From the NCBI GenBank assembly GCA_964017195.1, contig OZ024887.1:9488160-9552159 (forward strand): a stretch of 64,000 bases of DNA, read 5' to 3'. The notes beneath the pieces were generated by a model. That model made no database searches, had not been told where the DNA came from, and was given only the letters and a program-made list of their open reading frames with translations. This DNA comes from Siderastrea radians. Taxonomy: Eukaryota; Cnidaria; Anthozoa; Scleractinia; Rhizangiidae. The position numbers and the translations under genes are program-made. Below are positions 44,137 to 59,100 of this stretch, piece after piece (within the stretch, counting starts at the first letter, position 1; every line of letters begins with the position of its first letter).

Positions 44137-47100
44137 AAGGTCAAGCCAAAATTTTCATTTCATTGTCTTAACTCATGGATGTACAACCCCACTGTGGTAC
44201 AAGACTGGGAAAGGGGGTTGGATGTCATGTTACAGTATTACAGTATTTGGAAAACATTTTAACCTTTGTTTGATAGCCTGTAGTGTGCTCTTTTATACTG
44301 TGGGTTGTGGTACTGCTAAAGGCCTGTGGCATCATTTAAGATGGCGGCTGAGATGTGGGTGTTTTCTGTTTCTTAATTGCAAAAATCTGAGGATAAAATC
44401 ATAGACTACATTTATTCAGTTATCTAAAATTATCCACCTACCTATTTACTGTCCCTTTTGGAAAGGTAAAAAACAAATTATTTATAGAACAGAGAGTTGG
44501 AAGAATGTTTGAAGGTTTATTCAGATTTTAACTTGATAACTTCTTGTCTGGTCTGAACCAAACAAAATAATTAATGTGCCCATTTACTACCTGTTGGGAA
44601 TGGTACTGGGTGATTGGTCAGCTTCAACCTGTAGAATTGCTCCGCCTTAATATCTAGTCATAAGCAATCACCTAAAATGGGAGGAATGGCAATCACCTGG
44701 GGTAAACAAGAACAAGCATTGACAAAAGTTCAAAATCTTTATGACCATACCTGAGTCACTGAGAATTCACGAGAGTTAGGGGCCAAACGAGTTTGCACAA
44801 ATTCAAACTCTGTGAGAGTGCCTGAGAGTTGCCAACAGTGTACAAGAGTTCCAAGCCAAGTGAGAGTGAGATTTTACAAAAACTTATGTCAACTTTCATT
44901 TTTGTAAGTTTGGCCTGGGCTGTACATGTACAGTGATTGAACTCAAAGAAAGAAATTTGCTCTCATGTACGAGTTCTGCTTAATATAGGTGGCTGTCCGT
45001 TATACCCACAGAAATGTGCCCAGTAGACATGACTGAGGATTTGCAGCAGGAAGTCCAGAAGCTGCGAGACTGCATTAGTGTGTTGTTTATGTTTGTACGC
45101 CAACCAATTCAGGATGAAGAATTCGTTACAATCCTAAATGGCTGGATGGAACAATTGGTATGATGCAGTTCACGTTGTGTGAGAGTATTATTTTTGCTCA
45201 TTATTGACTGGTGGTATATATTTGTTGTAGGTCAAAATGATTTCAAACTAGTTTGATTTGAATTTCCTTTGTTTTATAGTTACCATCAAACTGAAACAAA
45301 CGAAAATACAAATCAAACTAGTTTCAAATCATTTTGACCTGAAATTCATTTTAACCTACAACATATTTATTGTCCAGCTGCACTAAATACTGTTTGAATA
45401 ATGTACAAAACAAGTTAGAATATGGCACAATATTCTTCCAGGTAGTTATTTTGTACAATAAAAAACTACTTTGGCAGTTATTTGTACCCCAAAAAAATGG
45501 TTTGCCACTTTGTGCGCACTCCTTGTGTTAACACTTGTTTCTCATAGTTTTCTTTGTTACTTCAGTTAACCCTGAAAAAGGTTATGCTGGATAATAACTC
45601 GTTGTTTGTATTTTGACTCGCCCTGCAGGCTTGAAAAAAATACAGCATAACTGGTAAAAATATACAGTGACACTATTCACCAAAATGTCATATAAGAAAA
45701 CGTTTTAATATTTATGTACTGGTTTTTTTTTCCAAATATCAGCATTGTAGTAAAAAGTCAATCACCTATTTTCCTCACTTGTAAATAAACAATGAAACGA
45801 ACATGTATTAATTTTTGTTTTTGATACAGGTTGCTGTCCTCCTTCGTGTTGCCTCATTAGCAGATCTTGTATTCCTGTTAAATCACATGTTGAGATGTCC
45901 ACCAGGGTTTGCCAGTAAAATTGCGCATTTCATTCAGTTCCCTGTACCGCAGTTCAAAACTCAAGGTTACAATGTAGTTGATGAACCTTATTACTGGGAT
46001 AATCCTCTTGTGCATCATTTTGTTGCAATGTTGGCTGCTGTTTTGAAACCTGTCAGGTAATTGGAACAGATGACACTAATATTGGTTTTGTACTGTTCGT
46101 ACATGTTGACATCTTTTACCCTATTTAAAAGGCATGTGGCACATCATGAAGGAATGTGGTCAAAACTGGTCAGTTTCAATAAATTTCTGGCACTAATTAA
46201 GAAGGTACTGGAAAGATCGTTGTATTGTAATGACCCACGGCCGTCCAAACTTGTCATTGAAGACATCAAGATGTGTTTTATAAGAGACAGTTTACCTGTA
46301 GGATTATGTAGCTGGGGTTAATTCTAGAAATTGCATTATGTGGGGCCTTCATGATCCTGACGCAGATCAATAAAATTTTGCTAATGCATAGACAGGCAAA
46401 AATGAATAATAAAACAATATTTCAGTGTGATCATGACACCATTATCAAGTAACATGTAAAAAAAAAAACCATGTCAGAAATGATCATTCGTCCACTGATT
46501 CACATTTGAAAGGCATCCAAAGCTGAGTTACAAAACCAGCTGGGCATGAATAGAATCTGATTGCACCTTGAGATGAGGTCTTAGTTCTCTAACGAACTGG
46601 ATGTGCAGTCGCATTCTATTTGCACCAACCTGCTTGTGTAGTTAAAGACAGCTACTTCTGGAGTTTTCAAAGGCCAATTTACATGTTACTTGATAAGGGT
46701 CTCGTGGCAAGACTGAAATGTATTTTAGTCAATAGGAAAAGGGGTAATTGCCTTAGTCTTTCAAAAGGTTTAACAGTTGCTGTGTGTTTACACCATGTTG
46801 GTTTACATTAGTTGCTCTGACCTAAACATTCCATTTGTTCTTGCAGAGAAAGAGAGGGATTTTTACGGAAACTTTCAATAGGAAAACAAGGTAAAATTAC
46901 GTGGCTTGTGGGAACTTCCACAACAACATTTTTAAAGTGAAGTGTGAAAAGCAGAGGAATAGAGAACTGTTTAATTAGCAACCTATACGGCCAGAGGGTG
47001 AAGAGCTTATCAATATTCTGACATGCAAACTTGAAATTATTAAGTGGGAATCCATCTTCTAATGATGTAGTTCTGGAAATGTTGTGACATATCAAGACCA

Positions 47101-50100
47101 TGTCACAGTGTTACACATCGTGATTTGTGTTTCCCAATTACACACTTTTCTAAGACTATGTGAAATGTTTGTTCACAGCTGCCGTGAGTTCAATCAGCTG
47201 GACTATTGTGGATGATGACGGAGAGTCATTAGAGGTTAGTGCTGTTTAATTACCTTTTCCCCTAGATCAAATGGCCTCCCTTTCATACAAATACCTCATC
47301 CTTAATTTCATCATCGAAGACTGTAGAATGATGAACTCGTTTCAAAGAAATTTGCCGTTTAAATGGGTCAGCTATAACACTGCAGCTCTCTACTGACAGT
47401 ACTGGCCATAGATTCAGTCTGCCTCCCACTTAAAATAAGGGTTTCTATGTGCCATTAATAATAATTGTTTTGTGTTATTTCAAATGCTTTCTTTCCAGGA
47501 TGAGGATCCAGAAACCAGTTGGATGCTAATTCAAGAGAATGATCTGATAGCAGTATTCGCACAGTTCCCTTTTGATGCTATTTTCAAGCACCTCCTTAAA
47601 ATGGACCCAAACACGCCCAGTAAGGGATTCTTTACACTGTAAATATAGTAACTTGGAGCTCTACACAGCTGCCTACTCTTACTTTTCATTTATCATGTGA
47701 AAGTTTCACATCTAACACTGAAACTGTGTACAGGTGCTCTCAAAAGGTCATTTTCCACAATCGACTCAAAAGCCTAAACTGACTGATCTTCTTTGTCCTT
47801 TGTCCCAATAACCATGTCTCCCCTTTCTGGTAGCCGATAAAATGCTACAGCATTGGTCCCTAAATCTGTAATGAAATGTCTTGTAATACATGATGGAAGC
47901 ATAGCAAGGATCTCAAAAGAGACACAGGCCCATTTGGTAGCAGGAAACTTGGATTTTGCCTAACTCCCCCAGTTCTGCAAGAAACTGTACCATCTGCCTA
48001 GTTTACACTTACTAGGCTTTAGTCTATTACAAGACTGAAGTCATCAACCATTCAGAAACAATTTGTAACATCCAATTGCAAGTCATCAACCATTCAGAAA
48101 CAATTTGTAACATCCAATTGCAAGACATACCTAACTACTCGTTGTAATATTCTTGGGGCATTCCCTGGTCCAAATGGCATAACACTGAATTCATCAGAGC
48201 TCTGGGGCACCATGGGTGAGCTTGGTCTTTTCCCGCATCTATTAGATACATATCCACTTTCCAGATCCAGAGTGGCAAACGATTAAAAGCCATATGTTTC
48301 ACCAAATCAGTCCAGAATATCAGCGACAAGAAGGAATAAGTCTCTTTTTTAACCTTTTCCAAGAGAAAAACAAACCACATGAAACAAAAATTCTTACTTC
48401 TGATAATAATAGCTTACATTGCGCCTATTCAGTGGTGATAGATTTGTTTTTGTTACTTTCAAGTGGAAATTTACGAATCTTGGGCAGTTAGGACGGTTAG
48501 GACCTTTATGTCATGGAGACCTCTGTAATCCACACAGCCGAGTTTGCAACTTAGTCGTTTATTAACATTTATTCACCAAAGTGTTTGGTTTTCTGTCTTT
48601 AAATGTTATTTACCTGTACTCATATTACGCTGTTCTTTAATTTTAATTTTTTCTTGTTGTTTATTTTTGTGTTTAGATGATTGCTTAACGGAATCCCATT
48701 ATCATGTGGAACTCACCACAAGCCGTGATATAATGAGAATGTTGGCTTTTGCATCTTGCGCTGTATATGTGATGGGAAATGCTTTCCGTACCTATGAGAA
48801 AGTGCGTTACAGGGCATTTGTTAAGAGAGTGGGACGGACTATCAGGCATGTTTGTGTTCCTTTAAAATATAGTGACATTGTGAAATTCGGAATGTGGTAA
48901 ATTACAGGAAGTGTTGTCAAAAACGTATTTTAAAAACGCGTACAGCTGTGCTCCGACTCTGGCACTGACCTCGAAAAGACAGCCTTTCCATGAACAAAAT
49001 AACGTCTGTGCCAGATGGTTTTGATTTTATCCCTCCCACCCTCGCCTCTTCCACCTGTTAACATTGCAATTCAGCATAACAGGAACTCATTGATTGTTTT
49101 CATAACAGACTAAATGTTATTAATTTATAATTTTTTTCAGGCAGATTGTTCAGTATGTGTTGGATCACTGGTCTGATTACAGGAGTTGGAGAGTTAACAT
49201 ATGCAGGGATTCTGAGAACACGGTCCCAGATACGTTCCCTGCTGGTGATCAATACTCACTACAGCGACTTCAAGTAGAAGTTGACCAATTTTTCCTTCGA
49301 GCTGCACATCAGATCATATCGGCACACAGGTACTCAGCTGAACAGATACAAATTCATTTTTCACGATGCAATGCAGACATCCTTCTAGTTGGTGAATGCA
49401 TCCTCCCTCTCTAACAATAGTCCTTCCTTCTCCTTCCCTCCCTCCTCTCCTTCTTCCTCCTTCCTCCCCTTCTGGAATTGCACTCCATTCTCTCTTCAAG
49501 TTGAGGGGTGCATCGATCCTTTAGCTTCAAGAATAAGCCTCAATATACTGTTTCATCAGGTTTGCTGGTATGGAAAATGAGATAAATGGAATGATATCAG
49601 TCAGTGTTCTCCCTAGTTTTCAGGGTTAACAGGTAAGTCAGTTTTTTAGACCGGTAAAGCAGCTCTGTTGAAAATCCTTCTCTACCCTGGAGTGGAACTG
49701 TCGTCATGAGACCCGTAATGTTGCCCGAATGACACTAGGCTCACCCACGTCTCGAGAACCCTTCAAAACAGTTGACGTTTGCAGTTCCTGTTACAAGGAA
49801 CGTATTAACGTACAGACAAACGTCGAAAAAAAAAGGTTACAGCAACCTAAAAAATGTACAGGGAAACGCCTAGAAGATAAGTCAGAGTCCTTGCGAAGGC
49901 AGAAATGAAGAACGTCGAGGAGAAGACAATACTAAAAGCGCCTTACGAACAAACCTGAACAAACCAATGTACGGATATAGATGTCAAAAAGATAACACCA
50001 ATATCTTACGACAACGCTAACGTATCGAGAAATGTTAAGGAGATACAACTGACAACATATAAATTACGAATATACTAGCACTTGGACAAACGTCGAGAAG

Positions 50101-53100
50101 ATAATAATATTTTTCAAATGTTCTAACGTACGGAGAAATGTCGACAGTTGAGAAGATAAGACCACACTGACGAATATACGATCGCACAGAAAATGTCGAG
50201 AAGGCTAATACCTTAGAAATGTACTCGCATATGGAGAAATGTTACAAAGAAACGACTAACATCTTACTAAGGCAGAAACGTGCGGAGAAACGCAGAGCAG
50301 ATGAGACTATTATCTAATGAACTTAGAAATATCGAGATGGTAGGACTTCGTCTAATAATGTACAAACGCATGGACAATGAGAAAAGCTACTAAGATAAGA
50401 CTTACGTGGTACATAGTACGACTGACATAAATCTTTTGATAATTCAATCCGATAATAAATCTTTCACGACCCCAAACTATTAGATGTTTCTACTCCAGGC
50501 CTTAGTATATGGTTCTGGCTAACCGGTAACAAGCGGTGCTACAAGCGGTAAATTTTACCGGTTACTGCCTGATAAGGAGAACACTGACAGTGCAACGAAA
50601 GGAGGTGATGAAGTCTGGTGAATTAGCTGGACATGGGATAAGATGGTGCATTTCATCCATCACCATCCCTTAAACCCCGAATGTCAACCCCACTTGTGAA
50701 GTGCCCTGGTTCAACACGGCTGCCACATTTCAACATGTATTTATTATTTTTGTAAATAACAATGACGTAGAAAAAGTAAAAAAAAGGGAACATGTATTGG
50801 AAATATGTCTCATAAATGTCAGATAAAAACTTGTTGCTTTCCTTTCTTTTGTAGACTGGGTGCTTGGCAGTTTTTGGCCGACATGCCTTTTAAAAGTGTC
50901 TCTTCTGAAACGCTTTGGAAGCTTTTTTTAGCACTTCACTTAGAAATCACCAAAGTGGATTCTGTGGCAAGCATCCAAAGGGAAGAATCCATGAGGGATA
51001 GTTGGAGAGAAGTGCTGGAGAGTACGTTAAATGAAACCAGTATTTTTTTTATCAGTAAATTTTTGTCCAGAACAGTACTGTCCGTGATTTGCATTCTTAA
51101 AAATTCTTCTCTTCATTGGTCACTAACCGCTTTTTTAAGTTTCATCAAAATTCAGTTCTTCGTTTAGTTCTTAACACAAATCTAGAAGCTAAACAAAATA
51201 GCACAGGTTGCATCTTGATAGCTTTGAACCTCTGCCCCACCAATACCTTTATCTTAAGGGGTTGGTTCCCTTTCTTTAAATATAGTAAGCTAACTTGATG
51301 GGCATACTTAATATATGTGAAAATAATGACATTGATAAAAGTGTACATTCTTATTTTTTTTCTATTAAGGCCACAAACTCCATCGCTTGTAGTGAAATTG
51401 AGTGTTTATTACTTTGGCAAAAAAGGTGTTAAAAATAAAAAATGTGTTAAATCTAAAGGTCTTAAATGTCAAAGGTGTTAAATGTAACGTGATAGAAAAA
51501 CTTTTAATTAGCGCCAGAACATTGTGTTTGTAGATTATTAAAGGCAGGAAAATTACTCTTTCTTCTTTCTGTTTACAGGTCGCCAAGAGGAATTCACTGA
51601 TCAGCTGGCCAGGATGTCACAATCTGAGGCCATCTTTTTGCTGACCACATTTGCTAATATTGCCACCTCAAGAGATGAAAAGGAAAAAGAATTAATAGAA
51701 GCAATCACCGTAGAGGTTTACAAGGTCTGGAATATAGCATTTAAACTAATCACTTTCTCGCCAATGGTTAAATCCTCCAATTTATACTCAACCGTGTTCT
51801 GAGAAACTTGTCTGGTTAATGTGCAAGTGTTCTATGCACAGTGAAACCTGAGACATTTCTGCTTCTTTTGTAGGTTTCGTTCATCGCAAGTCAGACAAGG
51901 GAGTCGTGCTCAAAAACAGGAAAACATCTTCTTGGAACAATATCTAGCACTCATCCTTTTGTGATATCAGTTTTGCTTGAGAGCGTGAGCTCTACGATTG
52001 AGACTGTTGGAAAGGTAGATATTTAGAAAAACGTTTTCTTCTTGTTAGCGAACCCAGAAATTTAATGTCGATCTTGACAGCTCTACCTCCATGCATACTG
52101 CATTTTGTTTTGCTGGTTGAAACAGAAACCATTGCGGTGTCAAAACGTTGTCAAAAGCTAATAAATCAAGATTTTGCTGCCAGGCAAATTGCTCGAAATG
52201 TTGACTAACGTAACACCACCTTTAATTGTATCTCAACTTTTTCATTAAGTCCATGTTTCTTTAGTTTATCTTTGTTATTTTTTGTTTGTTTTCCTTAGGC
52301 ATGTGTGTACTTGTTCAGTGGTTTATCAGTTCACCTTTGGCATCCAACTTACAAAAACATGGACTGCATTAAGTCCTGGCTTCTGAAGGCTGATCTCTCT
52401 TCTCCTGAACACCAGTTAGCACGATATATTGTCTCCAACTTAAACTGGGGACACGTGGGAGAGGTAAGAAGTGATCGCAGTGTTATTCATCATTGTGATG
52501 TGTTGTCTTCTAAGAGAACATCATGATGGGGATTCCATTATTGAAGATGTTCAGTGGAGTTTAGAACTTGAGTGTTTCTGTGCCCCCATGCCCAAAATAG
52601 TGCGACATTTAAGAGGTAGTTGTACTCTTGGAAAGTCTCGAATTAACAAGGTCCACTGATATGAGTAAGAAAGTCTTTAATTTATAGTCTTTCTACAAGG
52701 AACGTGCTATGTTCAGCCTGTTGGGTACTTGAAGTCTAACTGAATGTTTCTTGCGTGTTGCTCTCACTTCAAAGCCAGTACGCTTCTTTTGTCCATTTTC
52801 TCAGTCTGGAGAGAGCGATCAGCTTTTCTTGCATCAGTGTTGGCACAGAGCGATGGCAGTGTCCCTTGTAGAAGTGTCTGCACTACGCCTACCTAACTTG
52901 CCCGGTGGAATAGCGCATGAAGCATTCAAGGACAGTGGACTCCTGAGACAAGTGGCACAAATAGCTGCAGCATCCTATAATCGCATGACGCAGCCTAATT
53001 ATGAGCAACAGCTGTATGAGTGGCTGTGGGAGGTGATGCTGACCCTCCGGCTTCATCCAGCTGATCTGCCGATGCCAGTTATGCAGTTCACACAGCAGCT

Positions 53101-56100
53101 TTCACATGAAGAGGAACTACAAGGTAATGAACTTTGTTACTGAATTCATTATTTCTTGTAGTAAATTGAATGAAGTAGATGTACATACTTTATTCCCAAA
53201 GTAATACTTAGATGATAGAAAATCCTATATTAATGATCTAATTTTGTAGAAAAGTACTCAACATTCGAGTTGGGGTGACTAGAGATTGTATGAACAGACT
53301 GCATTTTAGTAGTTGCAGATGAACTTAACACTTAGGTCAACTTATGTTCCTCAATTCCTCAAAAAAATTTGATAATACAACATTTATTTTGTGTCACCAC
53401 AGAAGTTCTTTTGAAAAATTGCTTTGTCGTTAGTGACTGGTATAGCCCATACACGTTTTTATTCCATATATTAAGGGAACATTCTCTGCTGCAGTTTATG
53501 GCAGTTCCGAACAGATCCCTACTGACAGTGCCCCTGTAGGGGAGAAAATGCAGTGGTCCAATGGTATGTTTTTGATGGGAGCCAACACAGTCAAACCTCT
53601 ATTTATGGCCACCTGCCTACTGTGAATACGGTTTACTAACCTTTACGGCGGATTTAAGAAAGCTTAATTTCTTTAAGGCTTTTAAGAGACAGATTCGCTG
53701 TGTCAATCGGATTATGGTTAACACTCTGTTAAATCTAATCTTTATGTAAGTACGATTTTGTAATTAAGCTAATTAAATTAATATAACTCTATTAAGACAT
53801 CTATTAGTGAACACTTCTGCAACTCTTACATTATTTAACATTATTCTTTCTTTTACTTTTCAAATATAACATGATTGTTATTTCTAGTATTCATTGTAAT
53901 TTAGCTAGATGTCCCCTGTTAGTTGAGGATTAATTCTTTCTTTTACTTTTCAAATGTAACATGATTGTTATTTCTAGTATTCATTGTAATTTAGCTAGAT
54001 GTCCCCTGTTAGTTGAGGATTTCACCCTCGGCTGTTCTCCTTAAGACACCTCGATGAAGTCATTAGCATTTGTGGTCGAGCTGAACATTTGCATCTTTCT
54101 ACTTATCGATAAACATCATTCTTTGTCGCAGTCGCTGATAATTTCATTTTCACACTGTGATTGATATCTTGTCGTAATGGTTACCTTTCTAGTATTCTCT
54201 TTGTAGTGTGACCCATTCTGATAATTTTTTTCTGGTTCAGTACTTGGTGATCATTTAACTTGGGAGTTAAGCTCTGTCTGTAAAAAGTTATTATGACCAT
54301 GACTTCCCTTTGGTTTTTATTTTTCAGAGACAAGTAAAACACCGTATGGCATTCAATTTTAGTTTTTTTCCCCCATTTTTGCAGATTTTGTTGTACGAAT
54401 TGTTCAAAACAGATCTGGTAAATATTTTACTCCACTATAGAAATTTGCAAATGGTAACCACTTTCCAATTGCCATTCTAAACTTCTACAATAGGCAAACG
54501 CAACGACAACCTCTATGTTGTTAATTGTGGTTACAACAACTGAAATGTATTTTTATTCCGGTTTTGTATTTCACAAACTTGAGTTGTTATTGTTTTTTTT
54601 TTCTATATAAATAAGCTTTTAGATGTGGATGACTGACTGAATTCCACCAGGAAAAGTCATTATTTCCATATCACAAATGTTTGATCTCTCAGTAACAGAA
54701 AATTACTAATCTGTAAGATCAAACTCCAGCAAACACTGTTAAAATACGCGATTTCAGCTTAACACGAAATTGAATCTATTGCAAACCTTTTTTCTTTATA
54801 GCTGGTGAAGAAGCAAGCCCTGGTTTTGCCAGCTTGGTGAAGTCACTCTCAAAGGAAACACTAGAGCTCACTAGTGAAAATGCCTTGGCAAGCATGACAC
54901 ATGCAATAAAAGCTGGTGGTCAGCTAGCGTGCTATGCCGCAATTGTGATGACCAGTATTGGCACCAGGTTGGCGCGTAGGACCTATTTACTATTAACACA
55001 GCAACTAGGGAAAGCGGTTATAACGGCTGTCACCTTTTTAGTATTACTTTAAAAAGCTATAAGACCGATTGGAGTCAAAGAAAACCCAAACATATTGGTT
55101 CAGTTTTGTTTACAGTTGACTTACTCATTTTTTGAAACTATTTGTAATTGTGTTTAGCTGTAGATGGTTAGGATGTAAGTGGATTTCAACTTGAACAAAC
55201 GAGGCCAATTTTTACGAGTTGTTCCCTGTGTCTTTAAAAAATCACTAAAACGGATTATGGTTTGTTCTCCGCTTGGGAAAATGACGCGACATTTTCCTGT
55301 TGATGTTCTAAAATAAAGGGTACTTGATTTTCACTTTGGTACAATTGTACCCTAAAACGAACAAATCCCAAGACGTATCCTCTCTGATGTGGTTTTTACA
55401 ACTCTGCCTCCCTTATCGCTTGCATTTTGGCTAACTAGTACAAACGTTGTGAGACAGTCCGTAAAATATCATCGGTATTGTACACAGAACACTTACAAGT
55501 GACTACCTCAATTCCCAAAATCAAAGGAGCCATCTTTGGTAGATATCTACTGCGTCAATTACCGGACGATAGAAAAACTAACTTTCTGTTAAATGGGAGG
55601 TAAAGATAACCTGCAAGAAAAAACACAGTTTGAGCAGTTATGAAAAGCTCTCTAAAGTGTTACACAGCTACAGCTTTACTGAGTGGTGGAAGTTATTCAA
55701 GATGTGAAATGTGGGCATTGTTTGTAACATACGTAATGTCACTCTTCATCAGTGTTATCAAGATGAACAGAATAGAGTAATATTGATCTTAGCAAATGTT
55801 GTATTTCTTTTATCAGCCGTGATTTGTTCTTGGGAACGGGATTGGACCACCTAGCAGTCATTATGAATGAGAAGTGCTACGATGCTGCACTTAGAATTGT
55901 GGCAAACGTGACACCCATGTTTTTCAGTTGTCCTGAGAAACTTTCTCAAGAAGCAAGGTCAGTTTTATGAGGAGTGAAAGATATAACAGTCTGTTTCTTT
56001 ATCATGTACATCGTGGGGCTAAATGTGAATTCACTTCCAAACAAGATGAAATCAGAGGAGTCTCTTGAGTCATTTCGAAAGCGTCTATTCACACTCGGTC

Positions 56101-59100
56101 TCCAATAGTATGTAATACTCTTACTTGTAACTTATTTCTATGTAGTTATTTGTATATAGTACATATTTAATTATCATTGTAATAGTTTTTAACACGGCTT
56201 TCTCTGAAAACAATTCGCTGTAATTGAAGAAATTCCGTGTATAAATAAAGTGCTCTGTTCTGTTCTGTTCTGTTCTGTTTCACTAGTTACCTTCATCCAT
56301 GAAGCAGAAAATTAAAAAAAAAATCAACCATGTGTTGGGCTTTGATAACCACTAATGACAATCCTGTTGCTCAAAGTACAAAATCAAGAATGCTGTGCCT
56401 CGTTCATGAGAACGAAATAAAAAAAGGTCTAAATAAAGGATATTGTTGGATATGTTAGGGGACTGAAGAGTGGCTTGGAAGATTGTCTCCCACTGACAAA
56501 ATTTGAGGTATGAAATGTTTATTAGCGACCACCTTGAAGCTGTTTGTTAATTGTGGCACCTTATACTTTGAACATGTCGTAGGTTTGTCTCTGTGATCCA
56601 TCGTCTCAGCCAGCTGGACAGTGATAATGCAGGTTATGCAGGCCTTCTACAAGCCTCAACAGTGGGACAGTACTGCAGGAGACTGGTGGGGATCATTCAG
56701 GTAGAGTGCAACGTGCTCCAGAAAAAGCAGATCATCAGTAACAGTGATTAAAAATTTTCACGTACATGATGGAACTGCACTTTTCTGAGACCTGTGTTCC
56801 TCCCCTGAAGGTGTTTCAGATACACTATCCCAAGAATAGCAATGTAATCAAATAAGCTAATATTACTTGTTATAGGGAGGGGGGTGTGTATCTCTTAGAA
56901 AAGACCTGCTGAAATGTGTTCCATGACTCGCTGGAATGTGCCCGGTGCACTGCCCGACCCAAATGGCTTGGAATGAAATTAATTCTAGTCTGGAGCAACA
57001 AAAACGTTGTCTTCTCTCAGTTTGAAACTTTGATGCATTTATCGCCACTTGCCTTACCTAGTGAGTCCAGAATGCCGTTCGCACAAGAAAAGTGGTCATT
57101 ATTATGTCATTGAGAGTCCTGTAATCCACACAGAATGCTAATTTTGTTGTATCATTTTGCTTGTTAGAGTCACGTTCAGAAGTTCCAAGCTCCTGGCATG
57201 GTAGGCTCAGTCAGTGTCGTGGAATTTTGGCTGCTTACTCTGTGTTCACTACCAAACTGGCATAGGTTAGTGAATAGCCTTGCTACCTTATTATAGGAAA
57301 TTAACGCTCGTGTTAATTAAGGTATTTGAAATTAACGCGAATTGAAGGGAAAATTACTCCCCAATAAAGGAAATTAACGCGAAAGAGGGGGTTAAATTTG
57401 AAAATGAGGGAAATTAACGCGATGAACACAAAGAAACACTTTGTGGCCCAACTGGAACAAATTTATTTCCTGACTGAACTTAAAAATCATGAACAAAACA
57501 GATCTACAGGTGTGTGAGGCAATTTCTTTACTGACAATGCGCGTAAAATTCTGCCTAAATGTAGGAAAGCTATTGTTTTGTGGATGTCCAGAATGTCCGG
57601 ACTGGAGCCAGAATTTGGGATTAAAATGATGGAAATTAAGGTCGCGGAATTTAACGCTCCACTTAATTAACAACGCGGAAATTAACGTTCACAGAAATTA
57701 ACGCGACTTAAATTAACGCGAATTTCTACAATTCGCGTTAATTTCATGGAGCGTTAATTTCCTCTAATAAGGTTGTTTCTAAATGAATAAGGTATTTGCC
57801 TGTTCGCATGTAATAACGGAATTCAGTATTTTAGTCACTTCCATTGTATAGTCCTCTCTTAAACCTGGTGTGTCTCGCTACAATCCCCCTGTTCCTCAGT
57901 GGGTTGAGGGTATGGTTGGTGTGTGAAAAGACGTGGATTCACATTTGTTGGGGAGGTCTTATCTTGCACTGTCGTGCTTTGAATGCAGTTTAGTTTCACT
58001 AAAAGTGCTTTTAGTTTTCATCAGGCGAATGATGTTTTGTGGTCAGGCCTATTATTGGGATGAAGTAAACTGTTTTATTGCATGTCAATCGCTTCCCACG
58101 TCAATTATAAGTACGATGGTGCCGTGCCATACATATGTACGTAATGTTATGCATCCGCAAAGATGAAATGTCTGCGATAATTTAATTGTGTCCTGTTTAT
58201 GTCCTGTTTTTTCACAGATTCATTTGATGTTGAATCTGTGAGACTGCACTCAGTTTGACTAAGATACTTTTTGATTTTCAGGGATGTTTCTCTTCAGTTT
58301 GTGCTCGATAACCTCATCAAAATTGCCGTGAGAGTTGACGGGGGCCTGACTGTGATACAAAATCATCTAATGGATGCTTACAAGGTACTTTCTGACTGAC
58401 GTATTTCGGCGCTGATTAGATAGTTTGTTCAAAGGCAACTTTTCTGTTTGTTTCACTGCTTGCACTTACAAGTTGCGTCTGTGGAGTAGGAAAAAGGCCA
58501 AACTCACAACGGTTGAACTTTTTATCTTCGGTCATAATACCGTTGGAAAGAATGTTTGCAGCTCTCCCCGTGAAACATTAGATTTAATTTTAAATCAGAG
58601 TCGAAGACATCTCACTTAACCTTGCCAAAAAAGTTGTTAACAAAATGAACCTATGCACTCATTTCATGTAATTCTCTTTTGTTACTTTGGTCAAGGTGCT
58701 CCTCAAAGAAACAGGCAGTCAGGGTGTTATTGCCTCGCTTTTCTCTTGGGTAACGTCAAGTAGCAATGCTCCGCCTGTGCTGTGGGATATTAAGGTGAGA
58801 GAATGTTACACTTTACCTGTGACGACTTCGTTACATTTACTAGATAACTGTCGTATCAGTTGGAAATCTACGAAGCTGATTGCGTCTCCTGCCTCTGACA
58901 ACCCCTTTCCCTCCTTTCCTTTATAGGCTCTCTATTTCCCTCTCCCCCCTTCTTCACATACACATGCAAAACGTTATTTAAACTTTAGGGTCATGCCTTT
59001 CTCGCACTGGTACCTCTGGAAAGCTGGTTTACTAACTTAGGACAAACACCACTGAAACGTTGCCAGCAACTGCCTGCACCTTACAAACGACTTATTGATG

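Noticed and set aside
48544..48676. Hydrophobic N-terminal extension to EPG5 exon 13
   Set aside because: The sequence before 48677 is pyrimidine-rich intron ending in TTTAG; the conserved protein begins only after the acceptor.
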